Both the position numbers and the translations under genes were made by a program. The notes below the pieces were generated by a model that was not told the DNA's origin, did no database searches, and saw only the letters and a list, made by a program, of their open reading frames with translations. A stretch of 64,000 nt of DNA from Sequoia sempervirens (Eukaryota > Streptophyta > Pinopsida > Cupressales > Cupressaceae): positions 62,001 to 126,000 of the forward strand of contig VDFB02296709.1 in NCBI GenBank assembly GCA_007258455.2. The letters run 5' to 3'. How positions within the stretch are numbered: position 1 is the stretch's first letter; each line of letters begins with the position of its first letter. Below are positions 1-11,465 of this stretch, in pieces.

Positions 1-770
1 TCATTTTCCTCTTCTTTGCAAATTAGTGATAGGATAGGTAATCTTCAAAAATTTAGGCACAAAATTTCTATATTAATCTACGAGACCCATAAAACTACAC
101 ACTTCATGCACATTTTTTCAGTGCTGGCCATTCAAGAATGGATTTGATCTTGAATCGATCTACTGTGATTCCTTCTACTGAAATTACATGACCCAAAGAC
201 TATATGTATTTCTAAAATAATGTACATTTTAAGAGCTTTCCATATAATTTGTGTTTTCTCAAACATTGAAGAACAAATTGTATATGTTGGAAATGTTTCT
301 CCTCATTCTTAGAATATATAAGAATGTTGTATAGAAACACTAGAATGAACTTATCCAAGCAATCCCTAAAAACATTGTTCATTAAATTCATGAATTTTGC
401 AGGGGCATTCATTAGTTCAAAAGGTAATACTATGAATTCTTAGTACTCATACCTTGTTTTGAAGGTTTTTTTGTGAATATTGTCACCCTTGAGCCTTAAT
501 CGATGGTATCCAAACCATAAATTGATCTTTGAAAATATTGTTGCTCCACGCATTTGATCGAAAAGATCATCAATATGTGCTAAAGGATATTTTTTCTTTA
601 TCATTGATTTATTAAGCATACAATAGTCTATACATAAGCACAAGGTACCATCCTTCTTTTTGACAAATATCATTGGTGCTCTTAAGGGTGGAACATTGGG
701 TCTAATCAATCCTTTAGCCGACAATTCTTGCAATTGACCCTTCAATTCCATCAAATTCGTAGTCGTACAG
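1..770 (-). pseudogene. Ty3/gypsy reverse transcriptase fragment
   Basis: Minus-strand translation gives the classic gypsy RT order. First comes a segment with FVKKKDGT, then [25 protein letters not shown] and [11 protein letters not shown]. After a break at about 430 come NAPAKFMNLMN, then FLYNILIYS, then LGHVIS and ILEWP near the left edge. The catalytic box normally reads F/Y-x-DD; here both aspartates are lost (FLYN), so the enzyme is dead. A stop codon separates the two open pieces (440-754 and 212-412). In a live element this protein copies the element RNA into DNA inside the virus-like particle. The family call is firm; the subfamily cannot be set from this fragment. Confidence 0.85.
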
Positions 771-1164
771 TATGGTGATTTGGAGATTAGTTCTGAACCA
801 AGGATTATATCAATGGAGAAACCAAAATCCCTTTTAGGATGTAATCCAAAAAGTTCATTTGGAAATACATCCTCAAAATCTCAAAGAAATGGGTAGTTCT
901 CCATATCAGGTTTTCCTTGATCCTTAAGATACCCATCTTAATTTCCTTGGAGTTTTTGAGACTCCCAATACATTAAGTCATCTTGAAAGATAAACTCCTT
1001 AAGTTCTTCTAACTTCTCCATTTTGACTATGAAGAGTCGATACCCTTTTTTCTTGGCCCTCTTTAGTTGCATAGAAGAAATCTACCTTAAATTGACTTCT
1101 CTTGGAGTGCCTTTCAAGAAGACTTTATTCCCTAGGTCATCTAGACATAATTTTTTTTTTTCCA

Positions 1165-1300
1165 AAACAGTCTACATTAGCCCTATGCCTCCACAACCAA
1201 TTTATTCCTAAGATGACATCATAGGAACCTAAAGGTGCTACATACATGTTCACCTCGGTTGAAAAACTTGGAAGACCAACCTTGGCTTCAAATAGGCATT
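1165..1300 (-). pseudogene. Gypsy aspartic protease C-terminal motif
   Basis: Minus-strand translation near 1165-1225 reads GSYDVILGINWLWRH, the conserved flap and C-terminal motif of gypsy retropepsins (consensus YDxILGMDWL). The upstream catalytic DSGA motif was not found, and stops occur on both sides. It lies between the RT fragment and the primer binding site, as expected for pol. The open stretches between 1334 and 1872 are not recognised and may be residual gag. Confidence 0.6.
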
Positions 1301-1925
1301 TATCTACCTAATATTTTGTCTAGTTAGCATATTCTATTGGTTGGGGTGTTTCCATATATTAGGAAATTTATCTAATACTCTTGGTGCAATAAAAATTTTG
1401 ACCATAAGCGACTGCAAGTCATTTTCAGATAATGGCATATTCTTGTCGGGTTCTTCTTCACCCTTAGAGCCAACCAAGACAAACTTGGAGGGTGGGTGTA
1501 CACACAGGTACTCCTCTATCACATCCTTTCCTATCTTGGGTGCATCAAAACCACATCCAAAAAGGCATATCTTTATGTGCAAATGGTTTAACTAGTTTGA
1601 CAGAAGGGATGGGTACAATGGCATTATTTTCTGCTTTCACTCGTTGTTTCTTTTCCAACCTAATACACTTAAGCACGTTGGTTAGGGTTTCTAAGTCAAA
1701 AATCCATGCACCTCGTGTGTATTTGATATTATCTAGGAGTTTTACCTATGGAGACAACTCCTTTTTAGCCACTAAGCTTGGAAAGTTTTTGGGTACTAAC
1801 CTCTTTGCAATTTTCCTAGTTCTTCTTTCCATTCTAGCACAAGAACATTTTCAAACATTAGTTAATTGTTAATGTTTGAGAATTTTTATGTAATGAGCTC
1901 ATAGGTCCATGTGTTGAACCTGGTA

Positions 1926-1937
1926 GCTCTGATACCA
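1926..1937 (-). promoter_or_regulatory. Primer binding site (initiator tRNA-Met type)
   Basis: The plus strand reads GCTCTGATACCA, the reverse complement of TGGTATCAGAGC, the usual plant retrotransposon site complementary to the 3' end of initiator tRNA-Met. It sits 2 bp inside the LTR that starts at 1940, which sets the element on the minus strand. Confidence 0.85.
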
Positions 1938-1939
1938 TA

Positions 1940-2771
1940 TGTAACATAATCACTCAAAATACAAATTAAATACTTAGGTTTTTACTAAGGAAGTAAAAAT
2001 AAACTTATGCTTAAAAATAGGATGGTAAAAAAAATTCATTTCCATACATCATATATTGCACATGATCTAAATGTGAATGCATAATACAACTTTTGAAATT
2101 GAACTATATTAATATTGAATTGAGAAATAAGATAAAAAATTTCAATTACAATTCATACATGAAATACTTTCAAGTATACAAGTTTACATAATACAATAAT
2201 GTTTCAAGGTCCAGTCTTCCATATTTGGAAAATGCTTATGTTTCACAAGCCTCAACATTGTCATCTGTAAGAGGGAGAGCATCACTCGAGTGTTTTACAT
2301 CCAACAACAAACCGGTGGTCCCCCACACACCTTCCAACTAGAAGTGGCCCTACCCTTCATGAAGAATATAGATAAAGTAACCAATTCAAGTATTCCATCT
2401 GAGTTCTAGTGTTGTGTCCTACATAACCAATTGACCATACAACTTTAGACATTTGTAACTAAGTATGACCAGTTTGACTAGATATGCAATATGGATCATA
2501 GTGAACCAACCAATGCAAGAAGAGACTATTGCATTACTTTGGCCAAATATTTGAAACATATCAAACACTTCCTTAGGAAGTGAAGTCATAAATTCACACA
2601 CCTCTAACTCGACTTGGAAACTACCTTGACCTAAGGTTTAACACATGATTGACTTTTTGACTTGCTTGATTAACCTTTCTTAATGATATTAAATTATAAA
2701 ATAATAGCTTACTAAAGTCGGTAAACGACTAAGGTAAATATGATTTCCTAACTTTGAACACCCATGTTACA
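1940..2771 (-). repeat. 5' LTR of the left gypsy element
   Basis: This 832-bp block has perfect 8-bp terminal inverted repeats, TGTAACAT at 1940-1947 and ATGTTACA at 2764-2771, next to the primer binding site. Those two facts define it as an LTR although its partner is outside the window. Confidence 0.75.
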
Positions 2772-2796
2772 TTCTCGTAACATCTTGGGTCTTGGT

Positions 2797-3258
2797 TGTT
2801 GAGATTATGGATGCACAGTCCCTGAAGCTCTGAAATCTTCAATAAAGGACCTTAGCCATGAAAGATAATCAACCACAAAGGGAAGTGTTGCAACTATGGA
2901 ATGTTGAATAAAGACTCTATATTGATATGATATGATGAAAATGATATGTTACAAATGAACAAAATGCCTGATTATATAGGCAAGAAGGAAAACCTAAGAT
3001 GCAAGAGATGTTTCCATATGTCATGATCTAACAACATGTGACAACATTTGAACCCTAACTAGATGATTATTAAATGTTGAGATAAGTTCTAGAAGGACAA
3101 CTCATTTTCTAGAAGGAATCTTATCCCTACAAACAAGGAAGGGGACATTACCCCATTATTAAATGATTTATTAAAATCTAACCTAGGACTAAATGATGCA
3201 TGACCTAAGTTAACTTATGCTAGTGTAATAATTAATTAATTAATTAATTACACTAACA
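2797..3258 (-). repeat. 3' LTR of the gag-only element
   Basis: Starts TGTTGAGATTATGG and ends in an (AATT)n run followed by CACTAACA. On its inner side (plus 3259-3270) is a C-rich run, which on the sense strand is the G-rich polypurine tract ATGGGGGG next to the LTR. Confidence 0.9.
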
Positions 3259-3593
3259 CCCCCCATAAGTTCAACTTAGGGAGGAAAATGCAATGATTAT
3301 GCAGAGATGATGATGATGATGATGGGTCCCGGCTATGAGGCCATGTTAGGTACCCATGTACATGATAAAGATGCAAAAAATCTCCCACAATCGGAGAAAA
3401 GGGGAAAACCCAATGGGAACAAAACCCCTCTCCAAAAAGGAGATGAAAAAGCAAAAATATGTAGATAGGATGGGAAGGATGGAGGACTCCCAAATACCCC
3501 CCAAGGACACCATCCATCACATGGATACAATACAATCAATGACCCCCCCAATAGGAGGGAAAGAGAGACTATATATCCCCCCAAAAGATGAGA

Positions 3594-4442
3594 TCACCTA
3601 CAAAAATGGTAAGTGTCTGAAGACAAAACATGATCCAATGTCGACAAACAACTTGTCTCCCTTTCAAAAGAAACAAAACCAAGTGCAAGTGTAGATATGC
3701 TTCCCATTCCGGATAGGAATTGAAGGAAGGAAGGAAGGATGAAGATGGATATCAATGATGTCTCTGAACTTTTCTCAAATGTCTCCTTGCCTAAAGATGA
3801 AGATGCCACAATCAATGAAGAGGGTGGAAAACTAGGACGATGCAGAAACTGATGCTGAACAATATTCAAAGAAAATGATGCAATGAATGTGATGGAGACT
3901 TGATAGCCCCCCCTGAATGAAGTGTCCTCAAAACCACTGAAAGAAGTTTGAAGCAACAAATTTGTCCAAACCACATGTATCCTGCTAGGAAGAAGCAAAT
4001 CATATGGTAGATGTTGAAGAAACCTCAAATCCTGAATGGAGTGACAGGGAAGACGTCTCATACATGAAATATCTGAAGAGGAACCAAGTTCCTCCAAGAT
4101 AGTCTCTGGATTCCTAATCAAGTTCAAGACAAAGGGATGAGGAGACTCAAGAAAACTCTCCAAGGTGTGGTCTGAATAGAGGAGTGATATCCCCTCAAGA
4201 ATGTCCTCCAAACCTATAGAAGTAGCCAAGTCAGTGATACTTGAAACAAAGCCATCTTGTGATGCCAACTCTAAAAAATAGAATGTGTCCTGATGGATGA
4301 TGATAGTGGAAGCCTCAATCAATGAATCTGAACAAGGAATCACTGAATGTGAAGGGATACCAATAGTATCTGATGGAGAAGAAGCACTTGAAGGAACCTT
4401 GTCAACCTCTTTAGAAGATTCAAGGAAATCAACTTCCTGCAT
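3594..4442 (-). pseudogene. Unrecognised 282-codon open frame in the gag-only element
   Basis: This is an uninterrupted minus-strand frame, starting inside the end of the gag-like segment in a different frame. The product is rich in Ser, Leu and Phe with a run of acidic and hydrophobic residues near LESFLESPHPF, and shows no enzyme motif. It may be the frameshifted C-terminal part of Gag, since the upstream gag frame (4340-4834) overlaps its start. A chance open frame cannot be excluded: the plus strand also has an open frame here. I do not recognise a family. Confidence 0.35.
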
Positions 4443-4834
4443 TCAACAATATCATTATGGGGTACTTGATATGAAGAATGACATTTTGAATCATGACCAT
4501 TAAGGAAGGGTGGAGTATCTGAATCTCCATAGATTTCCCAAATCTTAGTCCAAAGGATGTGAGGACAGTCACAATGATCAATAGAATTCAAAACATCAAA
4601 ATCAACTTGGATAGAAATGATCTCCAAGATAGTGTATCTGCTGCAACTCCAAGCAAATTCAAGAATACCTTCACTTGGATGAGGAACTATACCAAACAGA
4701 TGTGGCAAAAAATCAAGTGATTGGAGATGATGTGTGATCCCATCCCACCATTGTTTATAGTTTCCCTTGTGCAACATAACCAAAGGAGTGTATGCAATCC
4801 CCATAATGAACTTTCTCCCAAAAAAAAAGGACAA
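4340..4834 (-). CDS. Gag-like (copia/UBN2-type) domain, 164 codons
   Basis: The frame starts with Met at 4834. Residues near 22-30 read LHKGNYKQWWD, resembling the [LxGxNYxxW] opening of copia-type Gag proteins. Further on, ISIQVDFDVLNSIDHCDC and ILWTKIWEIYGDSD match the pattern 'I....VL..I..C...K.MW..L...YGGD' of that fold. Gag would form the particle that packages element RNA. There is no zinc knuckle in this frame. The 1.5 kb between it and the primer binding site looks non-coding. Family assignment rests on motif spacing only. Confidence 0.5.
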   Translation of the reverse strand: MSFFFGRKFIMGIAYTPLVMLHKGNYKQWWDGITHHLQSLDFLPHLFGIVPHPSEGILEFAWSCSRYTILEIISIQVDFDVLNSIDHCDCPHILWTKIWEIYGDSDTPPFLNGHDSKCHSSYQVPHNDIVECRKLISLNLLKRLTRFLQVLLLHQILLVSLHIQ

Positions 4835-6351
4835 TGACCTTCAACAGAAAATAGAAGCTTCCAAGGGTGATGTGCAACTGAAGAGATGCTACCCAGATCA
4901 AAAAAACTTCTCCCAAGCTTCAGGATGTCTAGGTTATTGAACAAATGCACCAAACTAAAAAAATCAATGAAAGAGTACCTAGATCTGAAACTAATCAAGG
5001 GATCTCAACATATGAAAAAAGCTCTGAATCACCTTCCTAATGTCATTGGAATCAACAAAATCCGATGAACGGTTGCGAAGATATGAGCCTCTAAGTCCAG
5101 ATTAGGTTTTTTTTCTACAAATGGTTGTAGAAATTTCTGCGAGCAAAATTTCACAAAATGGATGTCACCACTAGAAAGTACTCAGAATTACCTTTTTGAC
5201 GGTATCTCATTTGTTGATTTTCGATACCCTAGTGAAAAGTTATGATAAAACAAAAAAATTGCCTATATTAGGCAATCTGCAAGCTAATGAGGGGAAAAAA
5301 TTTGGCCCTCGGGCGCTAAACACCTGGTCATCGATATGACCTAGGTGCTGGAGATGGAAAAAAAACAAAGCACCACTCCAAGTGGCAGTGGGGCAGAGCA
5401 GTGGTGGCAGTAAGCGGCGCCACCGCTCCAAATAGCGGAGCCCACGATCAGTGATAGGACTGCGCCTAGGAGCTGGGGCTCAGGAAAAAGACTGACCGAG
5501 AGGATGTCATCGATGAAGACTCTGATCAAACGTTGACAGAGGCAGATGATCGATAGGAGGTGGAAATATGGCACCAACGGGAATAGCCGATGAACGATAG
5601 TGAACGAAGCTGTTGGCCAGACGGTGGATGGGTCTGGCGATGGTGGTCAGTTGGCGTGCTCCCTCTGCAAAGACTTTATTGCCGCCGACTGCAAAATTTT
5701 TGAATTTTTTGAATGGCTGACAAATTTATTGATTTTTAATATTGCCGATCCAACAATTAAAAATCAAAGAAAATTTATGCTGACAAATAAAATATTTAAT
5801 CTGCAAAAAACTTTCAAGAATGCTGACCAAAAAATATATGCCCAATGATTTTAAAAATAAAACCCCAAAATTTTAAATAAAATGTTGACCGGTGGAAAAT
5901 AAACTATAGCTTGCAAAAAAAAAAAATTGCCGACTGTGATTTAAAGTACTAGTCGCCCTACAAAGTTTGATTTTTGCCGATACTATAGAAAAAATTCGCC
6001 CAAAATAGCCAATTTTTTTTTTTTTTTTTCTAAAAAAAAATTGCCTTTGAAGAGGACTGAGAGGGGAGCTTTTTTTTCTATAGATGTGTACAGATAGTAA
6101 AAAAAATGCAAACCCTAGATTGTACCTCAAAGGCTTCCGGTCGATATTACTCCGATTTTGGCAAATGAACAGGCGATCTATGGGTTTTGAGACCTTCTGG
6201 ACACAATGGAGAGGTCGGAGAGAGCCTGATGTGCACCATAAATCAGCTTGGCTCCTGGATAGAACCAACTAGCCTGCAACATAAAACTCCAAGCCTGCAA
6301 GAATCTTGCACTCCAACTTCCTGGATCAAGGGTTGATGTTTCAATGGACAA
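4835..6351 (-). other. Long leader of the gag-only element
   Basis: About 1.5 kb between the primer binding site and the gag-like frame. It holds a GC-richer block at 5280-5660 and A/T homopolymers near 5925 and 6010-6040. No reading frame with recognisable content was seen on either strand; the short plus-strand frame at 5600-5848 looks accidental. Confidence 0.5.
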
Positions 6352-6363
6352 GCTCTGATACCA
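6352..6363 (-). promoter_or_regulatory. Primer binding site of the gag-only element
   Basis: GCTCTGATACCA lies directly against the LTR that starts at 6364, the reverse complement of the initiator tRNA-Met type site. It fixes the right LTR as the 5' LTR. Confidence 0.9.
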
Positions 6364-6825
6364 TGTTGAGATTATGGATGCACAATCCTTGAAGCTCTGA
6401 AATCTTCAATAAAGGACCTTTGCCATGAAAGATAATCAACCACAAAGGGAAGTGTTGAAACTATGGAATGTTGAATAAAGACTCTATATTGATATGATAG
6501 GATGAAAATGATATGTTACAAATGAACAAAATGCCTGATTATATAGGCAAGAAGGAAAACCTAAGATGCAAGAGATGTTGCCATGTGTCATGATCTAACA
6601 ACATGTGACAACATGTGAACCCTATCTAGATGATTATTAAATGTTGAGATAAGTTCTAAAAGGATAACTCATCTTCTAGAAGGAATCTTATCCCTACAAA
6701 CAAGGAAGGGGACATTACCCCATTATTAAATGATTTATTAAAATCTAAACTAGGACTAAATGATGCATGACCTAAGTTAACTTATGCTACTGTAATAATT
6801 AATTAATTAATTAATTACACTAGCA
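6364..6825 (-). repeat. 5' LTR of the gag-only element
   Basis: Partner of 2797-3258 and the same length (462 bp). It ends CACTAGCA where the partner ends CACTAACA. Confidence 0.9.
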
Positions 6826-8514
6826 TTGGCAACTCTCACTTGTTTAAGTACTTGCACTCTAATTTTTAGATTAACTACTCTCCTATTTTCATGTGCATAT
6901 AGTTTACAATGTTATCAAACAATGTCATCAACTTGAGACACTTTTTCTTACATTTAAGATCTTGTCTACTTATCAAATAAGTAAAATAAAATAATATTGA
7001 TCATTAATAAAAAGATCACTTCTTCTTTTAAAGTAGTTCAAAATTTTCATGTTTTTCCTCATGGTTCTTTGCACAAGAACACAATAATAGTGTTGGTATA
7101 AATACAATACATAAAACCAACTTCTTTTATCCGAAAGAATACTATATTGAAGTGTTTGAAAATCTTTCAACAAATCAGATTATAAAGCTAATTTCATTCA
7201 GTTAACTCAATAGTGTAAGCATTCAAGCTTATCTTTTAATTTTATAATTACATAACATAAAATATCCTTTGCATAGTCTTAATATAAATATCTATATTTA
7301 TATGCATATATATTATTTTATATATTTCATTTTGAATGTATATATATATATATATATCTAACAAATTGAAATTTTACTCTTCTTGAGAAAATGGAATAAA
7401 TCATTCAATTTAACATAGTTGAGAAATAAATTTCTATTCTGTTGTCCATCTCAGAATGAAAGAAATATTAAATAAATTCTTGTTACAAACTAAAAAAATC
7501 AGACCAATCTTTCTCTTTTTTAACATATATTATTCTTCAAAACAAATAACTATCTTTCAACTTTTTAAAGATGAAAACTATAGAATAAAACTATGAATTT
7601 ACACAAGAATAATAAAGTATATAAACATGCCTAAATTACTCTTTGTTCTACACTTTTGAAATTTTAATATCACAGTCATAGTGATTGACACAATTTTCCA
7701 AAGAAAAGTCAACTTGCTAATGTTGAAAATCGGATTTTACTTGTAAAACTCCTTTAGCAAAATACCACAACTATCAGCAAACAAAATCTCTCTACTAAGA
7801 GTATTGTCTATATATATTATGTATTTAAGACTTAAATAATCTACAAACTAAGCTCAAACACATATAACTCTACCTGAACGTGATGCAATCAAACTACCTC
7901 AAGCTTTCTAAAACATTCAATCCAACTCTATCCTCTTTCTCCTCTTTGTCACTCCCAAAAACATAAGAGAAAGAATAATTAACAACACACAAGGAGAATG
8001 ATCAGAAATAATTTCTTCTCTACCTATAGCCCTAGCACTGCTTTCTGCTAAACTTAGAATTGAATAATGATATAAATGATATGATTTTTACTCTCCTAAT
8101 GCCTACAGATTTCTTCCACAACTATTGGTATTAATTCCCAATTACACTCTTAAATTTGGTGCCACACTCCATATTAACTTGTCATGTCAAAAATAGAAGT
8201 CATCGCCCAAAAAAGGCTCGACCAACAAACCATTATGCCACCCTATTATGGATTATACAATGGCTAAAGAATATGCATTCATTGACAATTTCAACTGCCA
8301 CTTAGTGGCTTGAAATGCTATTAGAACATATACGTCACTAGGATGGCCATTACTATGACTTTATTGCCATTTAATATTCCTTATAAAAGGCCTTTGATGA
8401 TGGATTTTATGCCCCACAAAGTGTCAGTAATTAAAATAGATTTAACTTACTTTTTACATGCTTCTATAAGTATGTCGATCTGCATATAATGATTTATTCA
8501 TTGTTGTTATATAT
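6826..8514. other. AT-rich stretch without a recognisable gene
   Basis: Contains a (TA)n run at 7339-7357 and scattered short open frames without family resemblance. Nothing else is supported. Confidence 0.6.
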
Positions 8515-8665
8515 ATATACACCACATTTTCTCCAAGGCCCCCCGCAAATACAATAATAAACTTACCATGAGAATTTATTATAATTCCACCCATACTAGC
8601 TAGTCTTGGGTTTCCTTTGGCAACCCCATCATAGTAGAAGTATATAATAAATACTCCTCTCTCTG
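8515..8665 (-). pseudogene. RNase H fragment of a non-LTR (LINE) element
   Basis: Minus-strand translation reads YDGVAKGNPRLASMGGIII, then NSHGKFIIVFAGGLGEN. This matches the RVT_3-type RNase H opening seen in plant L1 elements (consensus DGASKGNPGPAGxGGVIRDxxG). Only about 45 residues of similarity remain before the signal fades. It is an isolated remnant; no LINE reverse transcriptase was found beside it. A host-gene RNase H-like domain is an alternative. Confidence 0.55.
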
Positions 8666-8984
8666 GTGATACTCTCCCTCTCCCTCTAGAGGGTAATAAT
8701 TTGATCTTGCATCTCACTTACAAATCCAATCAAATAGTTAGCTTGTTATTAATCGCAATATCATCATAATCTTGATTCAATAATAATAACCATTAAAATT
8801 GAAACACATTGCATTACATTTAATTTTATCAAAATGTTATTTGACATATAGTCATCAACAAATATCAAAGCTCATTTTAATATAAAAAGTTAAAAAATAA
8901 TTTGTAAAACAAACTCGAGGTGTAACAAGAAGACTATAAGAGTAGCCTTAGACAAAATAATATTTAATACTTACACAAACCTAA
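8666..8984. other. AT-rich spacer
   Basis: About 320 bp with no motif or frame that I can support. Confidence 0.5.
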
Positions 8985-9166
8985 TCACAATGACATGCCA
9001 CAAAGAAGCTCAGATGTGATGTAGACCAAAAAATATGGCATAAAGGAGAATCTTGAGAAATTACAATGAGTGGTAGAGCAACTAGCCATACAAAATGGTA
9101 TTTTGGCAAGAGGAGAGGCACATGAAATTAAAGGGATTTGGTGCACACATTGTTTGAGGGAAGGCC
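8985..9166 (+). pseudogene. Gypsy gag fragment, 5' part, interrupted in its zinc knuckle
   Basis: The plus strand encodes LARGEAHEIKGIWCTHC followed by LREGH, the start of a CX2CX4H zinc knuckle. The reading is cut at the AGGCC duplication where the 9167-15157 element inserted. The same gag continues at 15158 with a segment reading V-stop-NDLPK, which fits the usual GHxxNDCP ending. Gag packages element RNA. This copy was already decayed or decayed later: stops and the missing last Cys are visible. Confidence 0.55.
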
Positions 9167-10309
9167 TGTTGGCATATAGCTTCAGGAGATTTATTTTGGC
9201 TGCTATTATTGTCATTGATGGCAACTGGAGTCAATAGTGTGGTCCACAGCTTAGAAGCAGTTCCTACCAACAAGGAAAGTAAAAGACAATACTCTATCGA
9301 CAAAATGCATAAAGAACAGAGTATATGGTTGGTAAGTTGATCTGGATACTTCACTGGATCATTATTTTGTTGTGTGGATCCCCAAGGAAGCTTGTCAATC
9401 ATGTATGCTATCTGTTTGATAAGTTTTATGATATTACATTGATCCATGTACGAGTTTGGAGATTTGGTAGAATGATTTATTGCCTATTTTCTCATTGTGG
9501 CCAACTTGTTGTGTATGGCATGTTCTGAATGTATGAGGAGTATGTGTTTAACTATTTCTTATCTTGGGAATTTTCTTTTGGGTCCCTACTATAGTATAGC
9601 TGACTTGTGTGGGTACGCATTAATTCTAATTGGTGATTGAAGCCGACTTCTGGAAGAATATTATATTTTGTTGCAAGCCGATATAAAAAAATAAAATTCT
9701 TGTTAGCAGATATATAAGTGAGATTGATAATTCATTTTGGGAGTGAAGTACGAAGCAGTGAGAAGGTGTGTGTGTGAAAAAGTGCAGAACAACTGCATGA
9801 GGTAATATCAGAGGATCTGTCCAGTGAATTTTGTTTGAGCAACAGAAGGGTTTTTGTAGGAGAGCAGAACAAAGCAGAGCATAAGTACGAATTGTACAGA
9901 AGGTCCATAATCCGTTCCATGTGCTTCATTGGAATTGAATCCAAGCATTCAGAGATGTTATTTTCTCAATTCATATTTTGAATAACTTTAATCCAAAAAA
10001 TGTTGGATAGTGAGTCCTCTTTTGTATTTTGAGCAGTGAGCTCTAGGCAGTGTGCCTGAATGCAAGTGCAATCCCCTTTTTATCATACTTTTAACAGAGT
10101 ATACTTTGTGGATTAATCTCCACCGTGGTTTTTCCCCTAACAGTATTTCCATGTAAAAGTATTAGTGTTATGGTGTTCACATAGTCTTATTAATGTACAT
10201 GCATGTTTCCTTCTATTTATTTGTTGTTGATAGTTTAAGATTTGATTTGAGATTCAAATATTGTGGAACATTGATTCACCCCCCCTCTCAATGTTCCTAG
10301 TGTCCAACA
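9167..10309 (+). repeat. 5' LTR of the 9167-15157 element
   Basis: 1,143 bp, TGTTGG...CCAACA. The last 250 bp resemble a U5 region (GAGCTCTAGGCAGTGTGCC, then a TTTTTCCCC run) and lead into the primer binding site. Confidence 0.9.
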
Positions 10310-10311
10310 AT

Positions 10312-10323
10312 TGGTATCAGAGC
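10312..10323 (+). promoter_or_regulatory. Primer binding site, initiator tRNA-Met type
   Basis: TGGTATCAGAGC, 2 bp after the LTR end. It defines plus-strand orientation. Confidence 0.95.
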
Positions 10324-10370
10324 AGGTTCCTATTATGAGTCTAATAGCTTGAGGTGGATCTTGGATTACA

Positions 10371-11465
10371 ATGGACACAGGTGGTCTTCATCAACAGCTT
10401 ATGGTGGCACTTGATGATCTTGATTAGTCTAAAGCAGAGGTCATGGAACAAAAATCAAATCTTGTGGCTGCCAAAAAATTTATTTGATCACTAAAGGAAA
10501 AAATAAATGAGTCAAGGGCAAAGAGGAAAGAACTATGTGGTCAATTGAAGCAAAAAGAAATTAGAGGCCCGAAAGATGTTCATTTGAATCAAACCCTAAA
10601 AGAAATAATAGAAGAATGTGAAAAGCTTGCTAAGGACAATACTACTCTAAAGCTTGAAATGAAATCTGTGACAATGAAGTTAACTAAAGAGATTGAAGAA
10701 AGTAAGAAAAATGAGGAGAATCTGGCCTAGTCCTTGAAATAGAAGTCTGAGGAATGCAACAGAGTTAATAGTGGATTCATTCAGCTGGAGATTGAACTGC
10801 AACAATACAGAAACAATGAATAAGAGCTTGAGAGACAGGTAGTTATTCTCAAAGATGAGCTTTCCACTACAAATGAATTTAAGGAGAAGTTTAGGATCAG
10901 TTCAGCTAGGCTTGATGAGATAACTAAAAGTCAAAAGAATGCAAATGACAAGCGAGGTCTCGGCTATGTGAAGGATGTGAGCTCTAGATCTGAATAGAAG
11001 GACCCTAAAAAGAAGAACAAAGGTAGAAGATATCTGGTAAGACAACCCAATGCTCAGAAATTTAATGGATATTTCTTTGTTTGTAATAAATTTGGGCATA
11101 TGGCTTCTTAGTGTAGAAGTAAGATAAGTTCTGGCAGTCCATCATTTTCTGGTCAATGTTTTAACTACAAAAAGTTTGGTCATAAGTCATTAGAATGCAA
11201 AAGCATGTCTGTTAGTAAAAGGAATGTTAAATGTTACATCTGTGGAAGATTTGGACATATTGCTAATCAGTGCAAATTAGGAGGAAATCAGTGGAATGGA
11301 TGGTATAGACAAAAATATCTGGTATGCTACAATTGTAACAAATTTGGTCACATTGCAAGAGTCTACAAAAATAGAAACATTGATAAAAGAGGTCTGAAAT
11401 ATCAACCTGTAGAAATTTACAGAAAGGTGATGAAGGAAAAGGAAAAGAATTTGTGGAAGAGATAA
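10371..11465 (+). pseudogene. Gag-like protein: coiled coil plus CCHC zinc knuckles
   Basis: One frame runs from the ATG at 10371 to the TAA at 11463-11465 with several in-frame stops (first at 10425). The first 200 codons are charged and heptad-like (KEIIEECEKLAKDN, ELERQVVILKDELST), suggesting a coiled coil. The C-terminal third carries four knuckle-like motifs. CYICGRFGHIANQC is a perfect CX2CX4HX4C. FFVCNKFGHMAS, CFNYKKFGHKSLEC and CYNCNKFGHIARVY each lack one or more ligands. Knuckles bind element RNA. A protein of this kind is expected just downstream of the primer binding site. Codons remain aligned over 1.1 kb, so stops rather than frameshifts are the main damage. Confidence 0.75.

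Larger units (their letters stand above)
1..2771 (-). mobile_element. Ty3/gypsy LTR retrotransposon, left-truncated by the window edge
   Basis: Read on the minus strand the order is 5' LTR (1940-2771), primer binding site (1926-1937), protease-like segment (about 1165-1300), then reverse transcriptase running off the left edge. The 3' LTR would lie outside the window. Only about 600 bp separate the primer binding site from the protease-like motif, shorter than a normal gag, so gag is probably deleted or reduced. All reading frames are broken. The element is old compared with the 2797-6825 element that landed 25 bp beyond its LTR. Confidence 0.75.
2797..6825 (-). mobile_element. Complete non-autonomous gag-only LTR retrotransposon
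   Basis: The element is 4,029 bp with two 462-bp LTRs (2797-3258 and 6364-6825) that differ at about fifteen positions by eye. LTRs begin TGTTGAG and end CTAACA or CTAGCA. Flanking 5-mers TTGGT (2792-2796) and TTGGC (6826-6830) are a target duplication with one change. The primer binding site abuts the right LTR, so the element runs on the minus strand. The 3.1-kb interior has one gag-like domain and no protease, RT, RNase H or integrase signature. This matches the class called TR-GAG or LARD in plants. Mobility would need enzymes from another element. Confidence 0.85.

Noticed and set aside
1492..1872. 126-codon plus-strand frame
   Set aside because: Opposite to the element orientation and without family resemblance; the region between protease and primer binding site is better read as residual gag on the minus strand.
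3236..3252. AATT tandem run as a separate microsatellite locus
   Set aside because: It is part of the LTR end and occurs in both LTRs of the gag-only element.
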